Shown: positions 1 through 6,762 of the stretch, piece by piece | Numbering within the stretch: position 1 is the first letter of the stretch | Layout: each line of letters starts with the position of its first letter | Source: an uncultured Verrucomicrobiota bacterium | GTDB lineage: Bacteria > Verrucomicrobiota > Kiritimatiellia > RFP12 > UBA1067 | NCBI GenBank assembly: GCA_946628745.1 | Contig: CAMOXA010000036.1 | Coordinates: forward strand, 1 to 12,030 | Reading direction: 5' to 3' | Length of the DNA stretch: 12,030 nt | The notes under the pieces: generated by a model | Databases searched by the model: none | Seen by the model: only the letters and a program-made list of their open reading frames with translations | What the model was told of the DNA's origin: nothing | Program-made: the position numbers and the translations under genes

Positions 1-1011
1 GGGTTCGCCTCCCGGGTCCTTCTCGTACCTGTCGGTCGAAAACATCGTGTCCGGCCCGACGAAGCCCCTGTCTATCGCCGCCGCTGCCGTGATGACCTTC
101 ATGACGCTGCCGGGCTCGTAGGTGAAAGCCGTCGCGCGGTTGAGTCTCGCGCGCTCGGGCGCCTTGCCGAATTCGCGCGGATCGAAGTCCGGCAGAGACG
201 CCATCGCGAGCACCTCTCCGGTCTGGGCTTCCAGCACGATGCTCCATCCAGCCGCCGCCCCGTATGCGGCGATTCCGTCCGCAAGCGCCGTCTCGGCCTC
301 GCGCTGTATATTGTGGTCGATCGTAAGAAAAATGTTGGCGCCGTTTATCGGACGCACCATCTCCACGCGCTTTTCGATAATCTCCTTCCCGCGCCCGTCG
401 CGCTTGCCGCGGATTCTCCCCGGTACGCCGCGCAGTTCTTTGTTGTAGCGCTGCTCGATTCCGCACGAACCGTTGTCTTCCTTGTTCACACCGCCGAGGA
501 CGTGCGAGAGACGCCGGCCTTCGAAGTAGTGCCTTTCGTGCGTCCCGTGCGCTATGACTCCAGCCACATAGCGCGAATCGGTCAGTATGTCGTGCGCCCT
601 CTGGTCGCTCGACACGCGCAGGAGCTGATAACGGTTCTTGGTGTTCCGGCACATCGACAGCACCGTGCGATAGTCGAGCCCGAGAAGCTGCGCTATCGTG
701 CGCGCCATCGCTTCGCGGCTGCGCGGTTTCTCGCCGCGGACCTTGACGACACTGTTCGTCATCGCCACAGGGTCCAGCCGGAATTCCCAGCACGGCGTGG
801 ACTTTACGAGTGGATAGGGCCTGCCGCTGACGGGATCGCACGTGCGGTCGAAAATCCCGCCGCGGATGCTTGGGACCTCCCGCTCCATGTCATATCGCGG
901 TTCGGACTCCGGCGGGACGAGGTGCGCCCTGACGAGCTTCTGGCCCGTATAGCCGGAAAAGCCGCACAAAAGCACGACGGGCAGCCAGAAGCGTATGCTT
1001 TCTCCGCGCAT
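1..1011 (-). CDS. ftsI: Peptidoglycan transpeptidase FtsI (class B PBP, PBP3), 3' end cut by window
   Basis: This is the septal peptidoglycan D,D-transpeptidase of the divisome, anchored in the inner membrane with its catalytic domain in the periplasm. The frame opens at ATG 1011 and stays open to base 1, giving 337 visible residues. A short basic N-terminus precedes one membrane segment (about residues 7-20, FWLPVVLLCGF). The class B PBP pedestal domain follows, with IRGGIFDR near residue 50 and GIEQRYNKELRGVPG near 185-200. The transpeptidase domain then begins and reaches the active-site motif in EPGSVMKVITAA, with catalytic Ser302 and Lys305 (Ser307 in E. coli PBP3, from memory). The SxN and KTG motifs would lie beyond the window. 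The gene starts 24 bases after the ftsL-like stop, in the standard mraZ-rsmH-ftsL-ftsI order. No good Shine-Dalgarno lies close to the ATG; AAGGGA is about 16 bases upstream. The division PBP is favoured over an elongation PBP by context. Confidence 0.95.
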   Translation of the reverse strand, partial: MRGESIRFWLPVVLLCGFSGYTGQKLVRAHLVPPESEPRYDMEREVPSIRGGIFDRTCDPVSGRPYPLVKSTPCWEFRLDPVAMTNSVVKVRGEKPRSREAMARTIAQLLGLDYRTVLSMCRNTKNRYQLLRVSSDQRAHDILTDSRYVAGVIAHGTHERHYFEGRRLSHVLGGVNKEDNGSCGIEQRYNKELRGVPGRIRGKRDGRGKEIIEKRVEMVRPINGANIFLTIDHNIQREAETALADGIAAYGAAAGWSIVLEAQTGEVLAMASLPDFDPREFGKAPERARLNRATAFTYEPGSVMKVITAAAAIDRGFVGPDTMFSTDRYEKDPGGEP

Positions 1012-1016
1012 GTTTG

Positions 1017-1026
1017 CCGGGCCCGG
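1017..1026. repeat. Perfect 10-base GC palindrome just upstream of ftsI start
   Basis: CCGGGCCCGG reads the same on both strands and sits between the ftsL-like stop codon (1036) and the ftsI ATG (1011), where a Shine-Dalgarno would be expected. It may be chance in GC-rich DNA. Confidence 0.4.
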
Positions 1027-1035
1027 TTCCCTTGG

Positions 1036-1449
1036 CTACCTGCCGCTTCTGGACGCCGGCTTGAGCCTCGCCGAATATACGTTCTGCCCGCGCTGCCGGG
1101 CGAGCGCCACCGAGGTCTGGCCTGCCACCGGGCGGCCCGCCGAATCCATCCTGATCATCTGGTTCGGATGCGGCACTTTCATTGCGAGGCCCCATTTGAC
1201 AAGCGCCCGGTCCAGATTGTCCGTCGACTTCATCGCGTCCCAGCGGGCCATGGAGCGCTCGAGTTCGGCTTCGCACTTGCCGAGCCTTCGCTCTTTCTCG
1301 TCGATTCTCTTCATGAGCTGATTGCAGCTCGATGAAGCGAGCAGATTGAGAATAACCATCACGAACAGCATCAGCATGACTGCGCCTATGTGCATCGTAT
1401 GCACGGATATCCTCGACATCCTCTTTGACACTTTGCGGTTCTTTTTCAT
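1036..1449 (-). CDS. ftsL: FtsL-like bitopic division protein
   Basis: This is a 137-residue small membrane protein in the ftsL position, between rsmH and ftsI. FtsL forms a coiled-coil complex with FtsB and FtsQ that activates the FtsW-FtsI septal synthase. A basic cytoplasmic N-terminus (MKKNRKVSKRMSR) is followed by one membrane segment at about residues 20-40 (IGAVMLMLFVMVILNLLA), then a charged, coiled-coil-prone stretch at 42-75 and a proline/arginine-rich tail. The start at ATG 1449 is supported by AAGGAG seven bases upstream and by an ATGA overlap with the rsmH stop, which implies translational coupling. FtsL sequences are poorly conserved, so the call rests on size, topology and position. 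The tail after residue 100 seems longer than in E. coli FtsL (121 residues). Confidence 0.8.
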   Translation of the reverse strand: MKKNRKVSKRMSRISVHTMHIGAVMLMLFVMVILNLLASSSCNQLMKRIDEKERRLGKCEAELERSMARWDAMKSTDNLDRALVKWGLAMKVPHPNQMIRMDSAGRPVAGQTSVALARQRGQNVYSARLKPASRSGR

Positions 1450-2390
1450 GCAATGCTCCTTGTATTTGTCTTTTCCGCGGCGCGCAGTTTTGCACTTCTC
1501 GCGCGCGCGTTTGAAATCATCTCTTCTTCTGTGGCCGTAACGGCCTTCTTTGTGACGAGCGCCACCCTCGGCAGCTCGCCTTCCCATGATTCGCCGCCTT
1601 GCTGCAACGACACCATCCGTCCCGCGTGGGAAGCGAAGAACCTCTTCACGACCCGGTCGGTCAGCGATTCAAAGGTTATCACCGCGAATCTCCCGCCCGG
1701 GGCGAGAAGCCCGAGCGCACCGTTGAGTGCGCGCTCAAGCTCACCCATCTCGTCGTTCACCTCCATGCGGAGCGCCTGGAAGACGCGCGTCGCGGGGTGA
1801 TGCGATCCGCGCCTTCCCACGAGCCCTTCGACGAAGTCGGCGAGCTGATGTGTCGTCCGGAAGGGTCTAGGTCCCCGTTCCCTGACAATCGCGCCCGCGA
1901 TTCTCCTCGCCTGAGGCTCTTCCCCCCATTTACGGAAGATCTCTTCCAATCTTTCCGCGCTCTGCGTATTCACCAAATCCGCTGCCGTCAGTCCCTGACT
2001 GCGGTCCATCCGCATGTCAAGGGGTCCGTTCCTGCGAAAGCTGAAGCCACGTCCGGCTTCATCCAGCTGAGGGCTCGACACGCCCAGATCCAAAAGCACT
2101 CCATCTGCATACTCCCATCCGTTTTCGCGGGCTATCTCCGCCAGACGCCCGTAGTTGCCTTTTACAACCTTCAGTCCTTCAAGCCCCTCGCCGGCTTTCG
2201 CCGACTGCGAGACTTCCCTCAGCGCCTGGTCGTCGCGGTCTATCCCAAGCACTAATCCGCCTTTGCGCAGAATCTCTCTCGCGTGCCCCGCGCGCCCAAG
2301 CGTTCCGTCCACATACCTCCCGCCGGGCTTCACGCCAAGCACTTCTATCGTCTCCTTTAGAAGAACCGGTTTGTGCATGCCCGCTTCCAT
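1446..2390 (-). CDS. rsmH: 16S rRNA (cytosine1402-N4)-methyltransferase RsmH (MraW)
   Basis: RsmH is a SAM-dependent methyltransferase that modifies N4 of C1402 in the 16S rRNA P-site region, acting in the cytoplasm. At 314 residues it has the normal family length. The N-terminus MHKPVLLKETIEVLGVKPGG is typical. The SAM-binding loop is DGTLGRAGHAREIL (about residues 28-41), where relatives usually have GGGGHS, and GIDRD follows near residue 50. The signature LLDLGVSSPQLDEAGRGFSF and then GPLDMRMD lies near residues 100-130. RNA-contacting segments such as VFQALRMEVNDE and ITFESLTDRVVKRFF are also present. The start could be ATG 2390 or ATG 2378; the latter has GGAAG five bases upstream. The gene lies 26 bases after mraZ and overlaps the ftsL-like gene by ATGA. 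Confidence 0.95.
   Translation of the reverse strand: MEAGMHKPVLLKETIEVLGVKPGGRYVDGTLGRAGHAREILRKGGLVLGIDRDDQALREVSQSAKAGEGLEGLKVVKGNYGRLAEIARENGWEYADGVLLDLGVSSPQLDEAGRGFSFRRNGPLDMRMDRSQGLTAADLVNTQSAERLEEIFRKWGEEPQARRIAGAIVRERGPRPFRTTHQLADFVEGLVGRRGSHHPATRVFQALRMEVNDEMGELERALNGALGLLAPGGRFAVITFESLTDRVVKRFFASHAGRMVSLQQGGESWEGELPRVALVTKKAVTATEEEMISNARARSAKLRAAEKTNTRSIA
1456..1471 (-). promoter_or_regulatory. Ribosome binding site region of ftsL-like gene, shared 16-mer
   Basis: On the minus strand this reads AGACAAATACAAGGAG, with AAGGAG seven bases from ATG 1449. The same 16 bases occur at 7358-7373 in front of an unrelated T3SS-operon gene. The site lies inside the end of rsmH and fixes the ftsL-like start. 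Confidence 0.75.
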
Positions 2391-2416
2391 ATACCCGTCC
2401 CGATTCCCGTTGCGCG

Positions 2417-2854
2417 TCAGAAGCCTGCCGCCTCAAGCGCATTGCCCAATTCCGCCTGATCCACTTCCCCTTCCGGCGGAAGCGCCTCTGGCGACCATAG
2501 TTCTATCATTCGAACCGCACCCACCATCGCGACAGTCGTCGTCAAGTTCGCGAACTGAAGGAGCTTGTCGCTGATGCGGATGCGTCCCTGAACGTCAAGG
2601 GCCAGCTGCTCGGAGTTTGCACCGATTATATGAAGCGCCCGCGAAAGCGCCGGATCAAATAGCGCCTTCTCGCGCAACTTCGCAAGCCGCGCCTCCATCT
2701 CCTCCTGCGGGATGATGGTCAGGCACTTCCTTGCTTTGTCGGGCATCACGAATACGTACTGAGGATTCCCAAGTATCTGCCTCCATCCGGCAGGGATGGT
2801 AAAGCGCTTTTTGGGATCCAAGGCATGCTCATAGCGTCCCAGGAGGAACCCCAT
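2417..2854 (-). CDS. mraZ: Transcriptional regulator MraZ
   Basis: MraZ is the DNA-binding regulator that heads and often represses the dcw cluster, acting as a ring oligomer of SpoVT/AbrB-like folds. This reading gives 145 residues, normal for the family. Both half-repeats carry the DxxxR motif: D13-PKK-R17 in GRYEHALDPKKRFTIP and D87-VQG-R91 in LALDVQGRIRIS. ATG 2854 is chosen because MraZ proteins normally begin just before the F(L)GxYEHALD segment and because AGGCGGTGA, one base from the ideal AGGAGGTGA, lies directly upstream. In-frame ATGs at 2902, 2896 and 2872 would add up to 16 residues with no family resemblance. Its promoter and probable operator lie just upstream, so autoregulation is likely. 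The gene is first in mraZ-rsmH-ftsL-ftsI. Confidence 0.95.
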   Translation of the reverse strand: MGFLLGRYEHALDPKKRFTIPAGWRQILGNPQYVFVMPDKARKCLTIIPQEEMEARLAKLREKALFDPALSRALHIIGANSEQLALDVQGRIRISDKLLQFANLTTTVAMVGAVRMIELWSPEALPPEGEVDQAELGNALEAAGF

Positions 2855-2892
2855 TTCACCGCCTGTCGACATCGCGACACTCTGGTTGCTTC

Positions 2893-2932
2893 CCATTGAC
2901 ATTTTGTGACACTATTATACACTTTATGACAC
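2893..2932 (-). promoter_or_regulatory. Four 10-base-period direct repeats, probable MraZ operator
   Basis: Read on the minus strand, four consecutive 10-mers are in perfect register: GTGTCATAAA (2932-2923), GTGTATAATA (2922-2913), GTGTCACAAA (2912-2903) and ATGTCAATGG (2902-2893). In another phase they give AAAGTGT-N3, ATAGTGT-N3 and AAAATGT-N3. MraZ operators are known as short tandem repeats with a 10-base period, TGGG-type in E. coli and AAAGTG-type in mycoplasmas. The second repeat contains the -10 box, so MraZ bound here would block RNA polymerase. The repeats are seen directly; binding by MraZ is inferred. Confidence 0.8.
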
Positions 2933-2942
2933 CGAATGGCAA
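2914..2942 (-). promoter_or_regulatory. Sigma70-type promoter of the mraZ/dcw cluster
   Basis: The -35 box TTGCCA (2942-2937) and -10 box TATAAT (2919-2914) are separated by 17 bases, a near-perfect housekeeping promoter. Transcription should start near 2907, about 50 bases before the chosen mraZ start at 2854. Confidence 0.85.
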
Positions 2943-2987
2943 CAGGAAATCTAAAAAAAGTTATAAGTGCAAAATTAGTCTATATTA

Positions 2988-3016
2988 TTGATAAAACAGG
3001 CGTTTATAATTATCAA
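2988..3016. repeat. AT-rich inverted repeat over the stop codon of the beta-CASP gene
   Basis: TTGATAA (2988-2994) and TTATCAA (3010-3016) are perfect inverted arms around 15 bases that hold an inner AAAC/GTTT pairing. The structure covers the stop codon of the upstream gene at 3013. A run of seven T on the minus strand (2959-2953) lies further downstream, too far for a classic terminator. It may be a weak 3' end signal. Confidence 0.35.
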
Positions 3017-4413
3017 TCGAACTTATATGTCTGCCCTGGCATCGGGGCGACGGCATTGGGTATGCCATGCTCCTTGAGAATTTGGGTCATGGCCGAAACC
3101 TTTTCGGGTTCGCCATGCACGGCGAAAGCATGCCGTACATTGTCCTTTATTTCATCAAGCCATTCAATAAGACCCGCCCGGTCGGCGTGCGCCGAAAGAG
3201 CATTTATCACTTCCACCTGGGCCTTGAGTTCGACCTCCTCGCCGAGAACCTTGAGCGGATTCCTCTTCTCGACGACTCTTCGTCCAAGGGTGTTCTCCGC
3301 CTGGAAGCCTACTATGAGTATGATATTGTCCGGATCCTGTACGGTGTGCTTCAGATGATGCAGGACCCGACCGCCCTCGCACATCCCGCTCGCCGCGATT
3401 ATTATCATCGGCCCGGGCATGTCATTCAGTGCCATCGACTCCTCGGGAGTGCCGATGAAAACCATGCCTGGGAATTCCAGCGGATTCTTCCCCTCGGCGA
3501 TCATCCTGCGGGCTTCTTCGTTGTACACCTCGCGATGGTTGGCGTATATGCGCGTAGCCTTCTGCGAAAGCGGCGAATCCACGAACAGTTTGACCTCGCG
3601 GGGCACCTTGCCCTTTTCGCGCAGCTTGTTCAAGTACCATATGATCTGTTGCGTGCGGCCGACCGAAAACGCGGGAATGAGCAACTTTGAATTGTGCCTG
3701 TCGATATATTTAAGGTACTTTTCCAGCCGCAGTTCCACATCGTCTGCGCTGGGATGGAATTTGTCGGCGTACGTGGACTCGATAAGAAGTATGTCCGCGC
3801 CGGCAGGGTATTCGAAGTGCCTGAGTATCGGCTGGTTCGGCTGGCCAAGGTCGCCTGAAAAAAGAATGCGGTGGTTGTGGCCGTGGTCGGACTTGATATC
3901 AAGCTGCACGAGAGCCGAACCGAGAATGTGCCCTGCATTGAAGAACTCGAGCGTGATGCCGCGCGCAATCTCCCGCGGTTCGTGCATATGGGTCGGCACG
4001 AAAAGCTGCATAAGCGCGTCGACATCCTTCTCTTCGTACAAAGGCTCGAAAAGGTGCTTGCCCTCCTTGCGACGCTTTTTGTTGATGTATTCGAGATCCC
4101 GCCGTTGCAGAAAGCAGGAATCCCTGAGCATGATATCGCAAAGTTCAGAGGTAGACTGCCGGGCGAACACCCTGCCGCGGAATCCCTGCCGCACGAGTTG
4201 CGGCAGGTTGCCGGAATGGTCTATGTGCGCATGGGAGAGTATCACATAGTCGACGGTTTTAGGGTCCAAAGGCAGGTTTCTGTTCTTCTCAAAAGCCTCC
4301 TTGCGGTGACCTTGATAAAGACCGCAGTCAAGAAGAATGCGTTTGCCGTTCGCCTCCACGAGATGCATTGATCCCGTAGTCGTTTGCGCCGCTCCGTAGA
4401 ATGTTATTTTCAT
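3013..4413 (-). CDS. Metallo-beta-lactamase fold / beta-CASP RNase-like hydrolase
   Basis: A 466-residue cytoplasmic two-metal hydrolase of the RNA-processing MBL/beta-CASP group (CPSF73/Ysh1-like bacterial proteins), probably acting on RNA. Metal ligands are visible in order: SHAHIDHSG (H61, H63, D65, H66), GHILGS (H162) and FSGDLG (D188). The beta-CASP domain shows ESTY near 212, the glycine-rich stretch IIIAASGMCEGGRVLHHL at about 337-354, SAHAD (H409) and a C-terminal VHGE (H433). All key residues are present and the length suits the family. The start at ATG 4413 is set by MKITFYGAAQTTTGS, the usual N-terminus, and by the promoter whose predicted first transcribed base is about this ATG. 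The gene seems monocistronic, between the HAD-like gene and mraZ. The exact RNA substrate cannot be told from sequence. Confidence 0.92.
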   Translation of the reverse strand: MKITFYGAAQTTTGSMHLVEANGKRILLDCGLYQGHRKEAFEKNRNLPLDPKTVDYVILSHAHIDHSGNLPQLVRQGFRGRVFARQSTSELCDIMLRDSCFLQRRDLEYINKKRRKEGKHLFEPLYEEKDVDALMQLFVPTHMHEPREIARGITLEFFNAGHILGSALVQLDIKSDHGHNHRILFSGDLGQPNQPILRHFEYPAGADILLIESTYADKFHPSADDVELRLEKYLKYIDRHNSKLLIPAFSVGRTQQIIWYLNKLREKGKVPREVKLFVDSPLSQKATRIYANHREVYNEEARRMIAEGKNPLEFPGMVFIGTPEESMALNDMPGPMIIIAASGMCEGGRVLHHLKHTVQDPDNIILIVGFQAENTLGRRVVEKRNPLKVLGEEVELKAQVEVINALSAHADRAGLIEWLDEIKDNVRHAFAVHGEPEKVSAMTQILKEHGIPNAVAPMPGQTYKFD

Positions 4414-4420
4414 GGTGGAT

Positions 4421-4449
4421 ATTATAGCACAAACGTCTGCGCCCGGCAA
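4421..4449 (-). promoter_or_regulatory. Sigma70-type promoter giving a probably leaderless mRNA
   Basis: TTGCCG (4449-4444) and a perfect TATAAT (4426-4421) are spaced by 17 bases. Only ATCCACC separates the -10 box from the ATG at 4413, so the expected start point is at or next to the A of the ATG. No Shine-Dalgarno is present, in agreement with a leaderless transcript. Confidence 0.75.
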
Positions 4450-4532
4450 TCGGGAGTTTGCCCATGGTGATTGTGGGGTGTTTGGCACTATTGGTTGTTA
4501 CGGGCGGGGTTGGGTGCTGTCTGGTGGTCCAT

Positions 4533-5471
4533 TCAGAAGCCGGGCAGATTCATCTGCCCCGACACGCACACCTTGCGTCCCTTCGAAAGCGTCCTGTCGG
4601 ACGTGTCGTAAACGACGAATTTTATTCCGTCGAAGCGGCGCGAGAGCTCCGCCCGTATATAGCTGGAAACAGACTTGACGTTGCCTTTGTCGTCATCCGA
4701 AAAACCTATGGCCACCGACCTGTCCAGACCGCCCGTACGCTGTAGCATGTGGAAAACGTGTTCGACGAAATCGCGTATCGCGAACTCCTTCGCCAGCTCG
4801 GGCCGCGAGGCGGTCGTCGCAGTCGCCAATTTCTCCTTGTAAATCGGGTCTTGGGCCATTCTGGCCTTGAAGCCGTCGTACGTCACGGCGGAGTACCGGC
4901 ACATGCCGAGGTAGTAGTCCAGCTCCTCCGAGTCTGTGCCGAAGCGCTCGACCTTGTCCAGCCACCGTCTGTACCCGCGAAGGTTCGACATCATCGTCTC
5001 GCGCTCAAGCGGCGAGAGCGCATTGTCTATGAAAAGCCTCACCGCTTTTTCTATCGTGGCGGGCGCATGGCCGCGCGCGGTTACGATGGCGAATATGCGG
5101 CCCTCCACAAGAGTCTTTTTAAAAGTGCTGTAGCTTGGCGACGGTCTGCCGCCCTGGGATATTTTGGCGAGCGCCGACATTGTGTCTTCAAGAAATCTGT
5201 TCGGTTCATTCGCGTCGTCCGGGTCGGCGAAATTGCGGAACGCCGCGTCCCATCCGCCGTCGGTAGGCGGACGATAGTGCTCGCCGTCCCCTCTCACCAG
5301 CGCGAATGTGGACGTGGACAGTTCGACGGGAACCCACCTGCCATCAGGCTCCTTGTGCTCCATCCGAATCTTCGTCGGCATGTGGAGAATGTTGTCATCC
5401 CAATCGAAGATGTAGTATTTGAAGTCTCTGTCGGCGACTTCGTCGTTCACATAGGGAATAGGTTTCGTCAC
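4533..5471 (-). CDS. HAD-superfamily phosphatase-like protein, function unknown
   Basis: A 312-residue protein with haloacid-dehalogenase-like motifs. FDWDDNILHMPT at 22-33 has the nucleophile pair D23/D25 (DxD). IVTARGH at 129-135 supplies the motif II threonine T131, and IGFSDDDKGN at 255-264 supplies the motif IV acidic pair. This suggests a Mg2+-dependent phosphohydrolase or phosphotransferase, probably cytoplasmic since no signal peptide is seen. A long insert between motifs I and II (about residues 34-122, rich in charged and aromatic residues) would be a substrate-selecting cap. The start is GTG 5471, sharing GTGA with the rimO stop, so translation is probably coupled. A perfect hairpin lies within its last codons. 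I do not recognise a named family; HAD motifs are moderately secure, the substrate is unknown. Confidence 0.8.
   Translation of the reverse strand: MTKPIPYVNDEVADRDFKYYIFDWDDNILHMPTKIRMEHKEPDGRWVPVELSTSTFALVRGDGEHYRPPTDGGWDAAFRNFADPDDANEPNRFLEDTMSALAKISQGGRPSPSYSTFKKTLVEGRIFAIVTARGHAPATIEKAVRLFIDNALSPLERETMMSNLRGYRRWLDKVERFGTDSEELDYYLGMCRYSAVTYDGFKARMAQDPIYKEKLATATTASRPELAKEFAIRDFVEHVFHMLQRTGGLDRSVAIGFSDDDKGNVKSVSSYIRAELSRRFDGIKFVVYDTSDRTLSKGRKVCVSGQMNLPGF
4542..4559 (-). repeat. Perfect 7-base-pair hairpin in the last codons of the HAD-like gene
   Basis: GGGCAGA and TCTGCCC flank a four-base loop (TGAA on the minus strand) six bases before the stop codon at 4533. There is no following T run, so intrinsic termination is doubtful. 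It could be a pause or RNA-stability element at the 3' end of the T3SS-rimO-HAD transcript. Confidence 0.45.
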
Positions 5472-6751
5472 AAAACCTCTCCGTCGAAATCAAAGCCGCG
5501 CACGCTCTCCAGCCTGACCTGGACGAAATCGCCAATCTTCGCGCGGCGGCCGCGCGGCGTGTCGAGAATATACACCACCCCGTCCACGTCCGGCGCCTGG
5601 GAAGCCATGCGCGCGACACCGTTCGCCACGACAAGCGCTTCGTACGTACCGCCGACCATCCGCCGGGCTTTGACGCGCCAGAGTTCGGCTGCGTCGCGCA
5701 TGATGATCCGCTCGCGTTCCTCCGCGGTCTTGCGAGACGGCCGGCCGCCCATTCTGGCGGCCTTCGTTCCTTTCTCCGGACTGAAGGCGAAAGCGCCCAG
5801 ATGGTCAAACTGCATTCTGCGAAGATCGGTGCGCAACTTGTTGAAGCGGCTTTCGGTCTCTCCGGGAAAGCCCGTCATCACAGTCGTTCTGAGCGTCACG
5901 TCCGGCAGGAGTTCGCGTAAAACCTCGGCCGACAGAAGCGTGGCCTCCACCGCGCTCTTCCGGTTCATCTTCACCAGAATCTCCGGCACGGTATGCTGCA
6001 CCGGCACATCGACATATCTGACCGCGTGCCGGGCGTTCGCGAGCCAATCGAGAAACTCCGCGGTTATCTCGCTCGGGTAGCTGTAAAGCACTCTTATCCA
6101 GAAGCGGCCTTCGAGCGCGTCGAGCTTCCAAAGTAGATTTTCAAGCCGCGTCTTTCTCGCGCCATGCATGTCGCACCCGTACATCATCGGATCCTGAGCG
6201 ACAATGTCGAGCTCGCGGCATCCGCTCGCCAGAAGCGCTTTCGCCTCGCGCATGATCGACGCCATAGGCCGGGATCTGTACCGGCCTCTGATCGAGGGTA
6301 TGGCGCAGTAGGAACAGCGGTGCATGCACCCTTCTGCGATTTTCAGATAGGCGAAAGCCTTGCCGGTAAAACGCAACTCCGGCATCTTCGGCTCGATCCA
6401 CTTGTCGGGGACGCCCTGCCAGACGTCCACTCCCGGAAACTTAGCGGCGGCCTTTGGATAACGCTGGGGGTAGCACCCCGTCACGACCACCTTCCCGTAG
6501 TTTCCTTTCGCCTTCAACTGGACGGCGCGCGATATTTCGGCTTCGGCCTCCTCCCGGGCGGAAGTTATGAACGAACATGTGTTGACGATAGCGACATCGG
6601 CCCTGTCGGGATCCCGCGAAAGGACGCACCCCTTGGCGAGAAGGTTGCCGGCCATGACCTCCAAATCCGCAGCGTTCTTAGCGCAACCAAGCGATACAAG
6701 CGCGAGTGATGTCGGCTTGGATTCGATTCCGGCTCGTTTCGTTCGTGCCAT
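5468..6751 (-). CDS. rimO: Ribosomal protein S12 methylthiotransferase RimO
   Basis: RimO is a radical-SAM enzyme that adds a methylthio group to the conserved aspartate (D88/89) of ribosomal protein S12, in the cytoplasm. At 427 residues it matches the family. The N-terminal UPF0004 domain has three cluster cysteines: C23 in VSLGCAKN, C59 in VNTCSF and C93 in TGCYPQ. The radical-SAM cluster motif is GCMHRCSYCAIPSIRGRYRS (C142, C146, C149), with the AIPSIRG continuation typical of RimO rather than MiaB. The C-terminal stretch from about 365 fits the TRAM domain that binds S12. ATG 6751 is 11 bases after the stop of the preceding T3SS-operon gene, with only a weak CCGGA as Shine-Dalgarno. No promoter is visible, so it may be read through from the secretion operon. 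It overlaps the HAD-like gene by GTGA. Confidence 0.96.
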   Translation of the reverse strand: MARTKRAGIESKPTSLALVSLGCAKNAADLEVMAGNLLAKGCVLSRDPDRADVAIVNTCSFITSAREEAEAEISRAVQLKAKGNYGKVVVTGCYPQRYPKAAAKFPGVDVWQGVPDKWIEPKMPELRFTGKAFAYLKIAEGCMHRCSYCAIPSIRGRYRSRPMASIMREAKALLASGCRELDIVAQDPMMYGCDMHGARKTRLENLLWKLDALEGRFWIRVLYSYPSEITAEFLDWLANARHAVRYVDVPVQHTVPEILVKMNRKSAVEATLLSAEVLRELLPDVTLRTTVMTGFPGETESRFNKLRTDLRRMQFDHLGAFAFSPEKGTKAARMGGRPSRKTAEERERIIMRDAAELWRVKARRMVGGTYEALVVANGVARMASQAPDVDGVVYILDTPRGRRAKIGDFVQVRLESVRGFDFDGEVL

Positions 6752-6762
6752 ATGTCCGGCCG

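Noticed and set aside
313..1335. Long plus-strand open frame (340 codons)
   Set aside because: It is antisense to ftsI and the ftsL-like gene, has no recognisable domain or ribosome binding site, and is a by-product of GC-rich codon usage.
2942..3012. Intrinsic terminator after the beta-CASP gene
   Set aside because: The inverted repeat is AT-rich and imperfect inside, and the T run lies about 30 bases further on; listed only as a repeat.
4414..4532. Intrinsic terminator after the HAD-like gene
   Set aside because: The 119-base gap shows no GC stem followed by T residues. The nearest good hairpin is inside the coding end and lacks a T run.
4749..6080. Plus-strand open frame of 443 codons
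   Set aside because: It lies opposite the HAD-like gene and rimO, both of which have clear motifs. The translated protein is Arg/Ser-rich and without domains.
5468..6751. MiaB (tRNA methylthiotransferase) instead of RimO
   Set aside because: The radical-SAM motif continues AIPSIRGRYRS and the N-terminus reads VSLGCAKN, the RimO pattern; MiaB has a different continuation around VPYTRG.
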